DNA of 64,000 nucleotides from Spironucleus salmonicida (Eukaryota > Fornicata > Diplomonadida > Hexamitidae), in assembly GCA_000497125.2 (NCBI GenBank), contig CM035316.1:820001-884000 (forward strand). Direction: 5' to 3'. The position numbers were made by a program, and so were the translations under genes. Of the stretch, positions 31,225-42,157 are shown piece after piece. The notes beneath the pieces were generated by a model. It searched no databases and was not told the origin of the DNA. It worked only from the letters and a program-made list of their open reading frames with translations. How positions within the stretch are numbered: position 1 is the first letter of the stretch; each line of letters opens with the position of its first letter.

Positions 31225-34200
31225 ATGTATATTTATTTTCTTTCCAATCCGCAAAATATGAAGCGAGTTTTCATTTCGCATTTGGATACTTCAACAGGTA
31301 AGGCTTGTGCCCATGTATTCCGCTGCTTTGGTTATGAAATTTATGGCACTTTGCAGGATAATGATGATTCAGTTCCAGCTCCAGTTGATGCAGCGTAAAT
31401 TGTTCCACCACCTACATCTGATTATGAGACATTTAAGCAGCAAATATTATCTTGCTCTGTTATTGTTTATGATCTTCTCACTCCAAAAGAAGCAGTAACC
31501 GCGTTTGAAATAGTTTCAAAATCTCCAAACTAAAGAAAAATGATTTGCATTTCTACTTTTATGACATGGGCTCGTACTGAATTACCACCACTCGGTGAGC
31601 AAGAACCAGATCCATTAGATGAGGACGAAGACACATTGCCGAATGAAAAGGAAATGGAGCCAGAAGAAGTAGCAGAACTTTATAAATAAGCAAAGTAAGA
31701 GACTCCCCAATGGATACTTGATAAAATTAAAGAAATCAAACGCAAGAAACGAGAAGAGGAGGAAGGTGAAGAGGAAGCTGTCGAAGAAGAAGCCCCATCC
31801 AATCCTGAGCCAGTAGAAGACGCTGCTAAAGAACCCGAAGAAGACCAAGAAACACCAGAAGAACCCGAAGAGGACCTCGAAGAACTCGAAGACCTAGAAG
31901 TCCCCGACGAAGAAGAGCTCCTCCTAGCGCTCCCCACGTACGGAATTACAGAGCAAGACTTCTAAAACCGCCGCCCCCACCCAGACTTCCGCGCCCACTT
32001 AGCAGCCGAAAACAACATCATCCAAATCCTTTCAACGTCCGAAAATTTAACTGGCGCTATTGTGACGCCAGGAATAATCTACGGCTACGGCGAGACGTCC
32101 CTAGCACCGCTTTTCCGCAAAATTTACGCTCAAGAAATCCAAAAAGCGCCGCTTTTCTACGGTGGCCATTAACGTTCTCTGCCGTTCGTGCACGCCCTAG
32201 ATCTGGCCATTTTGGTCCATTCTTTGACCCAAGAAGCCCAGCCGCCAAAAGAATTTCCGTTCGTTTTCGCGGTTCAGAGGCAGCAAATTACGGCCAGAGA
32301 ATTCGCTGAAATTCTCGGTTTGAAGCTCTTTTTGGACGACCCAAAACGCGAGGAAATCGCTCTCCAGCAGCGCGAAATCGCGCTAAAAATCAAGCCAAAA
32401 CCGCTCACTTTGCAGACTTTTAAGCTCTGGAAAGCGAGGCGAACGGCCCCAAAAAGCCTCCCAAAATACGTCAAAGAGTACGGAAAAACCGAAACGCTCA
32501 CGACCGAAAACGCGATTTCAGAGCTCCTCTAGAACGTTCCGATGGTGCCAGGATTCGCCTGCAGCGAAATTCTGAACGCCAAATGGCCACTTTTCGCCCG
32601 AAAAGGCGTTCTTGAAAATCTCGAATTGGCGTTTAGCGAATATCTGGCCGCTTGGGGCCTGAAACCCGTCAGAATAATGATCTAGACGCGTCCTGACTGC
32701 AAAATCACTTTAGGAAAGGAAATTGGCGTTTTTCTTAGCAAAATGCTCAGCGTCGATCCCAGGGACGACGGGCGCCAAAAGAACGCATTTCTGACGGATT
32801 TGGCGAATTCTGTCGGCCGGCAGCGCGAGGAACAGACCGAAAACGCGTTTTTCGCGGCCGAAGACGACCCAAAAAGCGTCAAAATCGTCGATTGTCAACT
32901 TTACGACAAATTGTCTCTGGAATCGCTTTTTGAGAAACTGGCGCTTGACAGAAACATCAGAAATCGCGGATTCGTTCTCATAAATTTGCCGATTGACGTT
33001 TTCGTGGACGAAATGTTCGGGAAACCGGCGATTTCGAACGTTTTCGAGCGATACGCCGATTTGGGTTTAAAAGAAGCGAAAAAGAAGAGAAAAACGGATG
33101 AAAATGACGAAATTGACGAAATTGAAGAGGAGGAAATTCCGGAATGGCTGAATGAGCCGGACGTGCAAATTGACGAGGAGGAGAAGATTCAGCGCGTTAG
33201 AGAGCGCATTTTGGTGCCGTACACTGCGCCGCAGGAAATCTTCACTTTTGGCAAATAAGGGCTGTAAAAGCTAGCGGATCCGCCGCATGACAAATATGAG
33301 TTTTACGACGCAAATATCTGTTTAGAGCATCCTGAGGGCTTCAGAATACCGTATCCTGACTATCTGATCGATTTGACGAAGATTTTGAGGTACGAATAGG
33401 CGCCTGAGGCGAGTTTTAATGACTTTTTTGTGCGGTCTGAGGAGAAAGCTTTGTAGATCTATAAGGAAAGGGAGTTTAATCGGCTGTCGAATGTGCGAAA
33501 GGAGTATATCCTGAGAGTCAAAAATCAGCTTATTAAGGTTATTAATAAGTAGGCTGAAAAATCTGGCGAGGCCGAATACGACGAGGAGGGCTATAACTGG
33601 GTTGAAAATTATAACTTATAGGGGTTAAATCCGAAAATTGATCTCCCCAATTTCCCTATTCCTAAAAAAGAAGGTTTGCCGGAAGATCCAGAACCTGAAG
33701 AACCAGCTGAAGAAGGTGAAGAGGTCGAACCTGTGGTAAAGGAAATTAATCCTGAAGATTATAACTTAGGATTAGAGGACGAATAAGTCTATATTTTAAG
33801 GCGTTAGGAATAGGCTGAGCGTAGAGCGTCTAGAAAACAAAGAAATCAGTCACGTAAGGATAGGGAATAAAACGGTGATGAAAATATTTCAGATTTAGAG
33901 GAAGAAAAATCAGAACCTCAAATGGATGAAAATGGCAAAGAACTTCGCATGCAACCTAAGTTAAGACCATTCCTTAATGTTCCAAAGGTTCCTAAAACTA
34001 TTGATAATGTCAAAGTACCTGAGAAAACTTTACATGGTTTCATCTATCATATGTTAGAGTATATTAACTCATAATCAAAAATAAAATTACTGACCCCTTC
34101 AAATTCCCAACATTTCTCTGAAATCGCTTTAGAAACTGCTCAGTTTATTGGCCCATCTAGGGGATTCTAAAGAACTAAGAAGGAAAGAAAAGAACAATTG

Positions 34201-34509
34201 GAGAGAGAAAGGCTTATGCAAGAAATACAGAAGAGAATTGAGGAGGAAGAAAAAATGCGTGAAGCAGAAGCCAAGAGGATAGCAGAAGAACTTAGAATTA
34301 AAGAATTGAAAGAGCTTAGAGAAAAGTATGTCAAAGATGAAGAAAGACGTGTGTTGGATTTGAGTATACCATTAAGAAAATATATTAGCATCACGGTTCT
34401 TGGTGATTTATTGGATGGGCTTATCGAGGTAAGTAAAATTAGGCCTAGTGACCCGATAAGGTTTTTAGGTGAATTTTTGCTTGATAGAAGCGTCAAGGAC
34501 ATAGAGTGA
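31225..34509 (+). CDS. AK7: adenylate kinase 7-like protein with Dpy-30 tail
   Basis: A 1,094-residue protein. N-terminus KRVFISHLDTSTGKA and SCSVIVYDLL resemble the dehydratase-like domain of AK7, interrupted by an acidic linker (about residues 150-240); TPGIIYGYGETSLAPLF continues that domain. Around residue 490 TRPDCKITLGKEIG sits where the adenylate kinase P-loop is expected but is degenerate. A long charged coiled coil (RLMQEIQKRIEEEEKM) precedes a C-terminal Dpy-30 motif (PLRKYISITVLGDLL, IRPSDPIRFLGEFLL). AK7 is a motile-cilium protein. TAA/TAG are Gln at about twenty sites. Base composition switches from AT- to GC-rich (about 31.95-33.25 kb) and back within the gene. The start could also be the ATG at 31258. 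Confidence 0.8.
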
Positions 34510-34704
34510 TGGTGGTTTAAATTTTTTAGTATTTGCAAATGATCTTTGAGCAGTTTGGGATTTTAATCATAATTCTGAATCATTTTAAGTTTACCTCGTA
34601 ACCTTAAGTCTTCAGATTCAAATATTACTATAGTGAGACTCATAATAACGAAACATTTAGTGTTATGTAAATTAAAATTTACTAACCTTTACAATGTAAA
34701 CACA

Positions 34705-34896
34705 ATGGAAGAGTTATCATAATCACAAATTTCATTTGTTAACCACGAAATTTGTGTTATTACTTCCATACAAGCCTCACCACTAACCGATAAGATGAAA
34801 GATGTTAAAATAATCCAGCCTGAGAAAGGTAAATCCTCTGTGCATGAGACGACAGATAATAGTGAAGTATCTGACATGGAAGATAGTAATAAGTGA
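34705..34896 (+). CDS. small acidic protein, 63 aa
   Basis: Starts MEELSQSQISFVNHE and ends VSDMEDSNK at TGA; one TAA read as Gln. Ser/Glu/Asp-rich tail. Not recognised. Confidence 0.5.
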
Positions 34897-35284
34897 TAAC
34901 TTATATGTTAATCATATATGCTTGTAACCTAATAACTATCTATTCGCTAGAAATCTACAAAACAAAAATATTATTTATCGTAACTTATAGTATTTTATAC
35001 TAATTATTAGTAAATGCTGGAAATTACTGATGTTATATTTCTTACAAATTCATAGTTTTTCTATTTAATATTTATTTAACCAACAATAAGCTCTATAAAG
35101 TTTTTCCCGGTTTATAATAATTATATTTATATAAAATAATTAATAAGTACTCAAAATATTTTGTAATTCATAATCATTATAATTATATAAATTTATATAA
35201 GATTCTCTAAAAACTAATCTATAAACAAAAAACCTACTTTATTATAACTTAAATTAAAATAAGTAGAATATCTGTTTACTTAAA
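34897..35284. other. AT-rich spacer
   Basis: No gene recognised; AATTATAATTATATAAATTTATATAA near 35170-35200 may be promoter sequence for the next gene. Confidence 0.5.
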
Positions 35285-35527
35285 ATGTTCAAACTTAACC
35301 TTAACAGTGTAGATACCAAGTAATCTAAGACCCCAGTCAACTCTTCAAGGTAACAAATTTCAGCTAGATAATAATAGACCCTAATAGATAGGCTGGAAAT
35401 CTAAATCCATGTAAATATAATAACTACTTAATAGTTGTATAAGAGAATTAAAAGCTTAACAAGTAGCAGTTTGAAATTAGAAAAAATGATTTAAGAGAAA
35501 ATAGAAAATTTTAAGTGTATTTAGTGA
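35285..35527 (+). CDS. small coiled-coil protein, 80 aa (maybe longer)
   Basis: Starts MFKLNLNSVDTKQSK and runs through a helical region (RLEIQIHVNIITTQQL, KLEKMIQEKIENF) to TGA at 35525. Nine or more TAR codons. After this TGA the same frame remains open and protein-like for another 50 codons (SRNTISDLYQSHEIND), so this TGA may be a nonsense mutation or read through. Confidence 0.5.
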
Positions 35528-36518
35528 GTTTTTGAGTCTAGGAATACCATTAGTGATTTGTACCAATCCCATGAAATTAATGATAATTTATCCTTATTTG
35601 TCCATGACTATTACAATTTATTCTACGAAAAGTACACAATTAAATAAAATCTAAAATACATATACAATTTTAATGCATAAGGTTGATCGCAAACTTGGTC
35701 TCTTAGCATTATTTTTTAAAAGTTACTAGTATTTATAGCAAATCAAATATTTTAAAATTGATAGGAACTAAGTTTAAAATGTATTATTGTTATTCTATTT
35801 TATGTAAAATCTGCGAAATTTAAGTTCCAATAAAGGTATTATCAAAGAAAATATAATCATAAATTTTTAAAAAGTATATAATATTGATACTTATGATACT
35901 AGAAATTACTGTAATATAAACATAATTTTACTGCCATGATCTTCATAAAACAGCTAGATATAGTTAAATATTAACCTTAAAGCTACTCTTTTCATTTCAT
36001 TTTATTATAATCTACATACCATGAGTTAAATATTCACATATAATTTTTCATTCATAATATTAGTACTTAAACATGTGTAGATTTAAAAAATTGAATATAA
36101 ATAAATTAAACAGAATAATAAACTCTTAGTATACTTATACTGGTAGTTCCTATAATATATAATTAGAATAAAAGTATATTATATATAATAATCATATGTG
36201 AGAAACAATTCACAACAACTAAAAGTCATAATGTAATGTCTATTGAGTCTTCTTCAGAGTCTACTTAACACATCGGGACATTAAGTTTAATTATTTCGAA
36301 TTTTTCGGGATAAATAATATTTTAAACTACGTCAAAACTGTCATTTATATTTTAGGGTTTCATTAAGGAAAGGTGAATTAATATACACATATTTTATCAG
36401 ATAATATATGGTTTCTTATTATAGTTGAATATAATTTAGAGAATCCTGAAAGTCTAGCACTTTTACTGTAAATAGAGAAAATGGATTGCTGATAATGGAT
36501 TTTACAGTAATCTATAGT
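35528..36518. other. AT-rich spacer
   Basis: Apart from the in-frame extension of the preceding gene (35528-35680) no gene can be supported; short ATG frames near 35571 and 36236 are weak. Confidence 0.4.
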
Positions 36519-36707
36519 TCACTCTAATACAATATCCAAATTACTCCTCGAAGTAAATACTTATTTTGCCTACGTTCTTAGGCTGATCGTTGACTATGTT
36601 TATGATCTGATTAGCTTAAATTCAAACTCTTAATATGTCTTCTGGCCAAAACAATCGTCTGCATCGGTCTACTCGACATATTTTAATTTAGGTGGACATA
36701 TTCCCAT
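36519..36707 (-). CDS. Met-Gly family small protein, 62 aa
   Basis: Starts MGICPPKLKYVEQTDADDCFGQK, here given only as its key features: Gly2, Cys4, KLK core and ADDCFG about 20 residues in, aligning with TDAHFG of the member at 1-253. The 5' context TTTCCAGTAAAATGGG is the same as at that gene. Seven TAA/TAG codons read as Gln; ends NLDIVLE at TGA. Gly2 and Cys4 would allow dual acylation. Function unknown. Confidence 0.6.
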
Positions 36708-36911
36708 TTTACTGGAAAGTATTATAATTGTTATTTAATTAAAATGATGTTGACAGAAAAACAAATCCAATAAATTCCATATTATTTACTTATATAACTT
36801 TATATTAATCTAATTAATATCTGAAAGTATCTTGTGGTTCGAAAATGTAAACCTTAAATTATTATTTGTAAATAATTATAAATACTATAATAATAAAAGT
36901 AACTTTAAACT

Positions 36912-37787
36912 TCAATCATACAAATTATCCATATAATTCACCATAACACGATTAAAAATTTTATCGAACGCAAAATACACATCCCCCTCAATCTCCTGAA
37001 TTTTGGTAACCGTCTTGTCCTTCAACCTTTTCTGGCGCCGGATCATTTAAATATATGCTAGGAAGTCACGACCCAGGAAGTTCTCGCAATGCTGCGCATG
37101 CAGCTGTTCTATCTACTCGTTAATCACCTCTGTATCGGTCTTCAAAATCGACATATTTCGTCGTATTCCGATGGTCCGCGTAACCGTCTGCTACACTTTG
37201 CGCCATACTTAGAGGTCCTGGAGCGTCACAATGTATGTTTTGGGTTCGAACTACTCAGTGATACTCCTAACCAAAAAAGCGGTTCGCTCTTTCCGGCGCC
37301 TAAAGCTGGATAGTTTTTGATTTACGAAAAGCAAGTTTGCGACTATAGCTTTTGAGGCTTCTACAACGGGCTAGAAAATGGATCCCGATACGCTAACAGA
37401 GCTATGATGCGCTTCGGAATGCTCGTTTATTGTCTGTATCACTGGTGCACCGAGCTCTTGGAGGTAGTTAGCGGTACATAGGTCCTGCCTGCTCTGGGTT
37501 TGGCCCCGTACTAGCCTGGCGCTAGACATGCTGCCCTGCTTTTTTAGCGGTCTGGCTTGTTGTGTTGAGGGTGCATTTAGATCTTTTGGGCTGGTAGCTC
37601 TATTTTTGAAGAATGAGGTGTGTGGCGAGAGAACTAGCCCTGTGATTATGCGCTGTGGAGAGCTTGTTGTTAGGATGTTCTTTTGCCTGCAAAATGTTTC
37701 AATTTATCTGCGCTGCTGGTAGTTAGCTCGAAACTGAGGCGATACCGAGCGGTTTTCGATAAAAATCTACTGTGCCCGTGGGAACAT
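36912..37787 (-). CDS. coiled-coil protein, diverged paralogue, 291 aa
   Basis: Starts MFPRAQQIFIENRSVSP, matching MIPRAQPAIIENRS of the two B-block copies, and keeps ELGAPVIQT, ANLLFVNQKL, IGIRRNMSILKTD and FLGRDFLAYIQMIRRQKR. It ends KIFNRVMVNYMDNLYD at TGA, showing the natural length of the tail. Eight TAA/TAG codons as Gln. It lies 2.2 kb from B copy 2, suggesting an older tandem duplication. Function unknown; predicted C-terminal coiled coil. Confidence 0.75.
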
Positions 37788-38167
37788 TTTTGTAAATTAA
37801 TGGTAATCACAGTTAATAATAATTTATATAGTCGCTAAGTATTCAAAACTCTGTTTTACATAATCCTATAAAATATATTAGAATATATAAGTTTTAAATA
37901 AAAATAAAAAACAAACATAAGTTTTTCCATTTAATTTTAATGAGTATTGATGAATATAGTAATTTGGAAGCATCCTTAGCAGAGTTTGAAGTTGAGAAAC
38001 TAGTATAAACATATTAAGGTTTATTTTACTTAATAATTTGGTTGGTTAAGGAACGAGTGAGAAAGTAAAAAATATGAGAATTATGTTTGTATATACACAA
38101 AATAATAATATTTTGACACTAAAATAGTCGGATACTTTATATTTTCATATTAAGTCTACTTGAGTGA
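37788..38167. other. AT-rich spacer
   Basis: No gene supported; precedes the left edge of duplication A copy 2. Confidence 0.5.
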
Positions 38168-38344
38168 GCTTATACCGCGCTCGTTGAGGATCTGGAGAAT
38201 CTTGGCCTCGCCCTTGGTCCTGCGCGCCCGGTGCCTCTGGTCTATGGTGGGGTGCTTGTACTTCTTGGAGAAGCGCGTCTTCACTATCTGGTTGTGCTCG
38301 TTGAGCAGGATCTTGGACTCGGCGCCCTGGAACACGACCTTCAT
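38168..38344 (-). pseudogene. truncated Bud32 copy
   Basis: Only the first 59 codons of Bud32 (through ILNERGIS) are present; the duplication edge then joins unrelated AT-rich DNA that lacks the catalytic loop and DFG motif. The frame reads on without homology. A non-functional kinase fragment. Confidence 0.9.
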
Positions 38345-38510
38345 TCTTGGGACGGGAGGAAGTGGTATATTATGCAGGGGTCTGCACTTTACGGAAGGGT
38401 GCCTCTAGCACTTTCAGGCAGAATGCCCCATCGCCCCCAACGCGGGGCAGCTCCAGAGGCGGCGCAGAGGCAAGAGGCCCAATTCCATTCCACTCTTCGC
38501 CCTCCCTAAA

Positions 38511-39443
38511 ATGGGAGAGTCCGCGTACTTCTCGGCCTAGGTCAGACGCCTGCTGCAGCACCTGAACCAGGTGCACACCTCAGAGGACAGGATGCTCTCG
38601 ATAGTAACCACCAATTGCTGGTTCAACGTCTACTACGAGCTCCAGGACGCCTTCAAGGGCTCCAAGGGCTCCAAGGACGGCCAGTAGAAGGGCCTGTACA
38701 GGACCGCCATGGCGCTGACCGAGGGACACTATCAGCGCACAAACCAGAACGGACAGTTCATCTTCGTTGGCACCGTCGCGGGGCACGACTTCGCCTTCAG
38801 CTACGAGCCGGACGCCAAGATTGACTGCCGCGGCAGCCACCGCTTCATGAAGTGCGAGACTCAGTTCCGGGCAGACTTCTACGACTACCTGGGGGACGCC
38901 CAGCGCACCGCGATCTGCATCTTTGGCAACCAGACCGTACGAATGTTCACGCACGAGTTCGGCAGATTCGCCGTGGAGGAGCGGGCCATCAAGAAGGGCG
39001 CCAAGAGCCAGCAGCAGGTCATCCAGCTGTTCCAGGAATGGAGCGCGGTCTACACCAACATCCAGTGCCCCGGGGCCGCCTTCGTCGCGGGGGAGAACCT
39101 GGATGACTTCCTGGCGGCCATCCCCGAGTTCAGCGTGCAGAGGGACCTGGTGCTCCGGGCCGCGACTCTGGACGGCGGGGTGGTTTTCGGGCCAGAGGCG
39201 GTCCTGGCGTGCGCGTTCGAGGGAAACTACACCTAGATCGCGATCAGCACGGCGCTCCTGACCCACTACACTGTCCTGAGTGAGGATGGCCAGGCGAACC
39301 TCAAGTACATGTACGAGGGCGAGTTCTATGGTCAGTATCTCCTGGAGTAGTGCGGCGCCGTGCTGGTCTCCAGCGGATGGCAGGAGGGCGACGCATTTTT
39401 CGAAGAGTACAGAGGGATTTGCTGCTGGAAAAAATATGATTGA
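38511..39443 (+). CDS. hypothetical protein, 310 aa (copy 2)
   Basis: Identical protein to 20815-21747 with silent differences near the 3' end (three third-position changes between about 39334 and 39392). The upstream 165 bp is duplicated too, so both copies could be expressed. The repeat ends at the stop codon, so the 3' untranslated regions differ. Confidence 0.8.
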
Positions 39444-40016
39444 TCGAGATACCAGTAGAAATATATATATATATTATGTTTATGGGATATTTATAAATTT
39501 TAGTTTACTCTTTTTGATCATTTTATTTGATATCATAATTCTATTACGACTGATTTTATTATAAAACACGTATTTCAGCAGTTTATATATCTTTAAGATT
39601 TCTGTTTTATCTACGTAGTGTGTTATTTACTTTTTAATTTCAATATTTCAATAAATAGTACTACCATGTATAAGTTATCATGTTTATTTTCCAAATTTAG
39701 ATTTTTATATATGTCCTAATATTAGCAGTATACAAAGCATATTAGAATAGATCATCTACATAAAAATGAAGTTATTTATTTAAAATTTATAAGCAGCAAA
39801 TAACACATCTACTCCTGTATGCTCTTCAAGATTACCGAGATCTGCGCGATCATAGTAGAGTTTACTTGATAAGTTAGAACTATAGGTTCATGTAAATATG
39901 GTTCTTACAAAATAGATGTTAAAAAAAGTTAAGACTTTAACTCATAACTGTGATATTATATTAGAGCATATCCATTAATAGTTAAAATGATATATTTAGT
40001 TCATTAATTTTATATG
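39444..40016. other. AT-rich spacer
   Basis: Separates duplications A and B at this locus. A minus-strand open stretch near 39800-39930 looks weakly coding but has no usable start; nothing else seen. Confidence 0.4.
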
Positions 40017-40922
40017 TCACTCAATTAGAAATATTCTGCTATGAATATAATGCATCCAAATTTTGTTAAATATTCGATCAAATTCGATGTACACGTCATT
40101 CTGGATCTATTGTATGCTCTTCACCATCTGCTACTTATTCCGTTTCTGTCTCTTAAGCATTTACACATACCCTATAAAGTCCTTTCCCAGAAAGCTCTGC
40201 TCCTTCTGTGAGCGGAATCGGTGAACCTGTGCGTCTAATATTTCGTGATCACTTTTAAGAATCGACTAGTTTCTGCGGATACCACATACCTGTATAGAGG
40301 CACACTGGGACTATTTCCACGCGTAGATGTCCTCCGTCGAGATCCTGCCCGATTTCCCGCGTAGCGCATCTGCAATGTTACACGTCATGTGAGATATTAC
40401 ACTGCTCCTGGACTTACTCGTCCTGAGATTCTAATTCAGTATGTACAAATTAGCAAGTATATTTTTAGAGTCCGCAATCGCCTCGAGTTCTGCATGGCTG
40501 GACGACAAGGAGCAGTTCCGCTCCGTCGAGAGTGGCGAGATGGCCTCCATAACCGGGGCACCTAACGCCTATAGCGATGTCACTGAGCAAACGCGAAATC
40601 CGCCCAGCGTGCTAGACGGGTTTCGCACAAGGCGGGCGCTGGAGAGCTGCGGTTGCTGCCCCTTGAGGCGCTGCACTCGCTCTGGGGTAACTCCGCTCTG
40701 CGTCATCTGACTGTGGGAATTTTCCCGCTACGGAGGTCCTGGCTACCGAGCAGACAGCGGCCGCCCCGAAACGCGGCGCTAAAACTGATTGGGTGCGGCC
40801 GATGTGGATATGCTCAGCTTCTTGCAGGCGTCATCAATGAAGCGCTTCTGGTGGTAGTTTGGGCCGCGGTACGGCTGGAGTGACCGGTTCTCGATGATGG
40901 CCGGCTGGGCTCTGGGAATCAT
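40017..40922 (-). CDS. coiled-coil protein, copy 2, 301 aa
   Basis: Starts MIPRAQPAIIENRS. Shares the body of the copy at 10986-12041, but ends FDRIFNKIWMHYIHS and a few more residues, similar in spacing to IFNRVMVNYMDN of the paralogue at 36912-37787. This is therefore probably the original gene and the other the copy. Divergent from eS12 copy 2. TAA/TAG as Gln at many positions. Function unknown. Confidence 0.7.
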
Positions 40923-41379
40923 TTTTGCATCTTGCACAATATAATGCATAAAGCTCTTAAATCATGAAACTGGATTTTTTGTTTCTGTGGGATGGCTGAG
41001 ATTTGCAGAAATAGGCCGAAGGGATACATATGGCAGCGTAGGTCTATCTGTCGTATCTAAGAGGGCCTACGAGCGCTACCAGTCTTTCTGTATCATGTAC
41101 GAAACTTGACCCAGCAGGATGACCGCTAGCTAAATCACGCCTGGCACTGCAATTCGCTGAAACTCCGACTAGTTTTCGTACTTCAACCTGTTTGGAGGGT
41201 GCCGTATCCAGCATCGTCATACTGCCTGGCCACTTCGACGGCAAGAATCAGGGGTAGGGAGCTGCTAGAAGAGAGCTTGGGGCGCGTGCCGGACTGCCTT
41301 TACCGCCTCGCCAGTGCGCACGCAGCCTCGCCCAGCCCCTGTGGCATCCCCAAAATACCCGAACCCGGTTTCATTCTAA

Positions 41380-41393
41380 ATTTCCACTCCACG
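41380..41393 (+). promoter_or_regulatory. TTTCCACTCCACG element before eS12 copy 2
   Basis: Same element as at 12499-12512. Confidence 0.6.
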
Positions 41394-41397
41394 CACA

Positions 41398-41781
41398 ATG
41401 GCTGACCAGTTATCCTCCTTCTTCAGAAAGATCAGAGTTCACGGTAACCTCGTTTCCGGCCTCCGCCAGGTCGTCAAGGCCCTCGAAGCCAAGCAGGGCG
41501 TCAAGGTTGTCATCCTCGCCAACGACTGCAATGAGAACGCCTACAAGGCCCTCATCAAGGCTCTCTGCAAGAAGCACGGCGTCTCCATCGTCGAGAAGTT
41601 CCCCAAGAAGCAGATCGGCGAGCTCGCCGGCCAGTTCAGACTCAAGGGTACCATCTGCGAAGAGAAGACCGCCGACGCTCGTAACAAGGGTAAGATCGTC
41701 GGTGCCTCCGTCCTCGCCATCACCGACTTCGGCACCCTCACCGAGGAAGACCAGAAGTGTTTCAACGAAATGCTCCAGTGA
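41398..41781 (+). CDS. RPS12: 40S ribosomal protein eS12, copy 2
   Basis: Identical protein to 12517-12900, with the same 5' element; I see no nucleotide differences in the coding part although the shared upstream spacer has several, which points to strong constraint or recent conversion. The 3' flank diverges 58 bp after the stop. Confidence 0.95.
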   Translation: MADQLSSFFRKIRVHGNLVSGLRQVVKALEAKQGVKVVILANDCNENAYKALIKALCKKHGVSIVEKFPKKQIGELAGQFRLKGTICEEKTADARNKGKIVGASVLAITDFGTLTEEDQKCFNEMLQ

Positions 41782-41967
41782 TATTAACGTGATAGTTTTT
41801 GACTAGAGGACCGTTACCAGGTTGCCTATGTATTTATTTATTATACTAACATATTATTTTTTCATACGATGTAATATTTGTTCATATGTTTTCCTATTTG
41901 AAATTAAATGGTATATTGCTAACATATTTTACTAAATATTCGTAAAATACCTAAATTGTATCTATAC

Positions 41968-42040
41968 GCCTGTTTAGCTCAGATGGTAGAGCGTCAGACT
42001 GAAGTTCTGTCGGTCCTTGGTTCGATTCCTAGAACAGGTA
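41968..42040 (+). tRNA. tRNA-Phe(GAA), copy 2
   Basis: Identical to 23426-23498 on the other strand. Followed by TTTTT, a Pol III terminator. Its 5' end is the edge of duplication C. Confidence 0.93.
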
Positions 42041-42157
42041 TTTTTCTTAAGTTATCGAATATGGATTTATATTTACCTTCTCGAGTAAAATCCGGACGCA
42101 GTTTAAAAACAAACCGATATTTATATGGTAACTTACCAAGCCCATTGAGTCGCAGAA

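Larger units (their letters stand above)
38168..39443 (+). repeat. segmental duplication A, copy 2 (direct)
   Basis: Match to 20472-21747. The Bud32 end is the truncated one here, so this copy is the derived insertion at its left edge. Confidence 0.95.
40065..41839 (+). repeat. segmental duplication B, copy 2 (direct)
   Basis: Match to 11184-12958. The right edge is 128 bp from duplication C copy 2. Confidence 0.95.
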
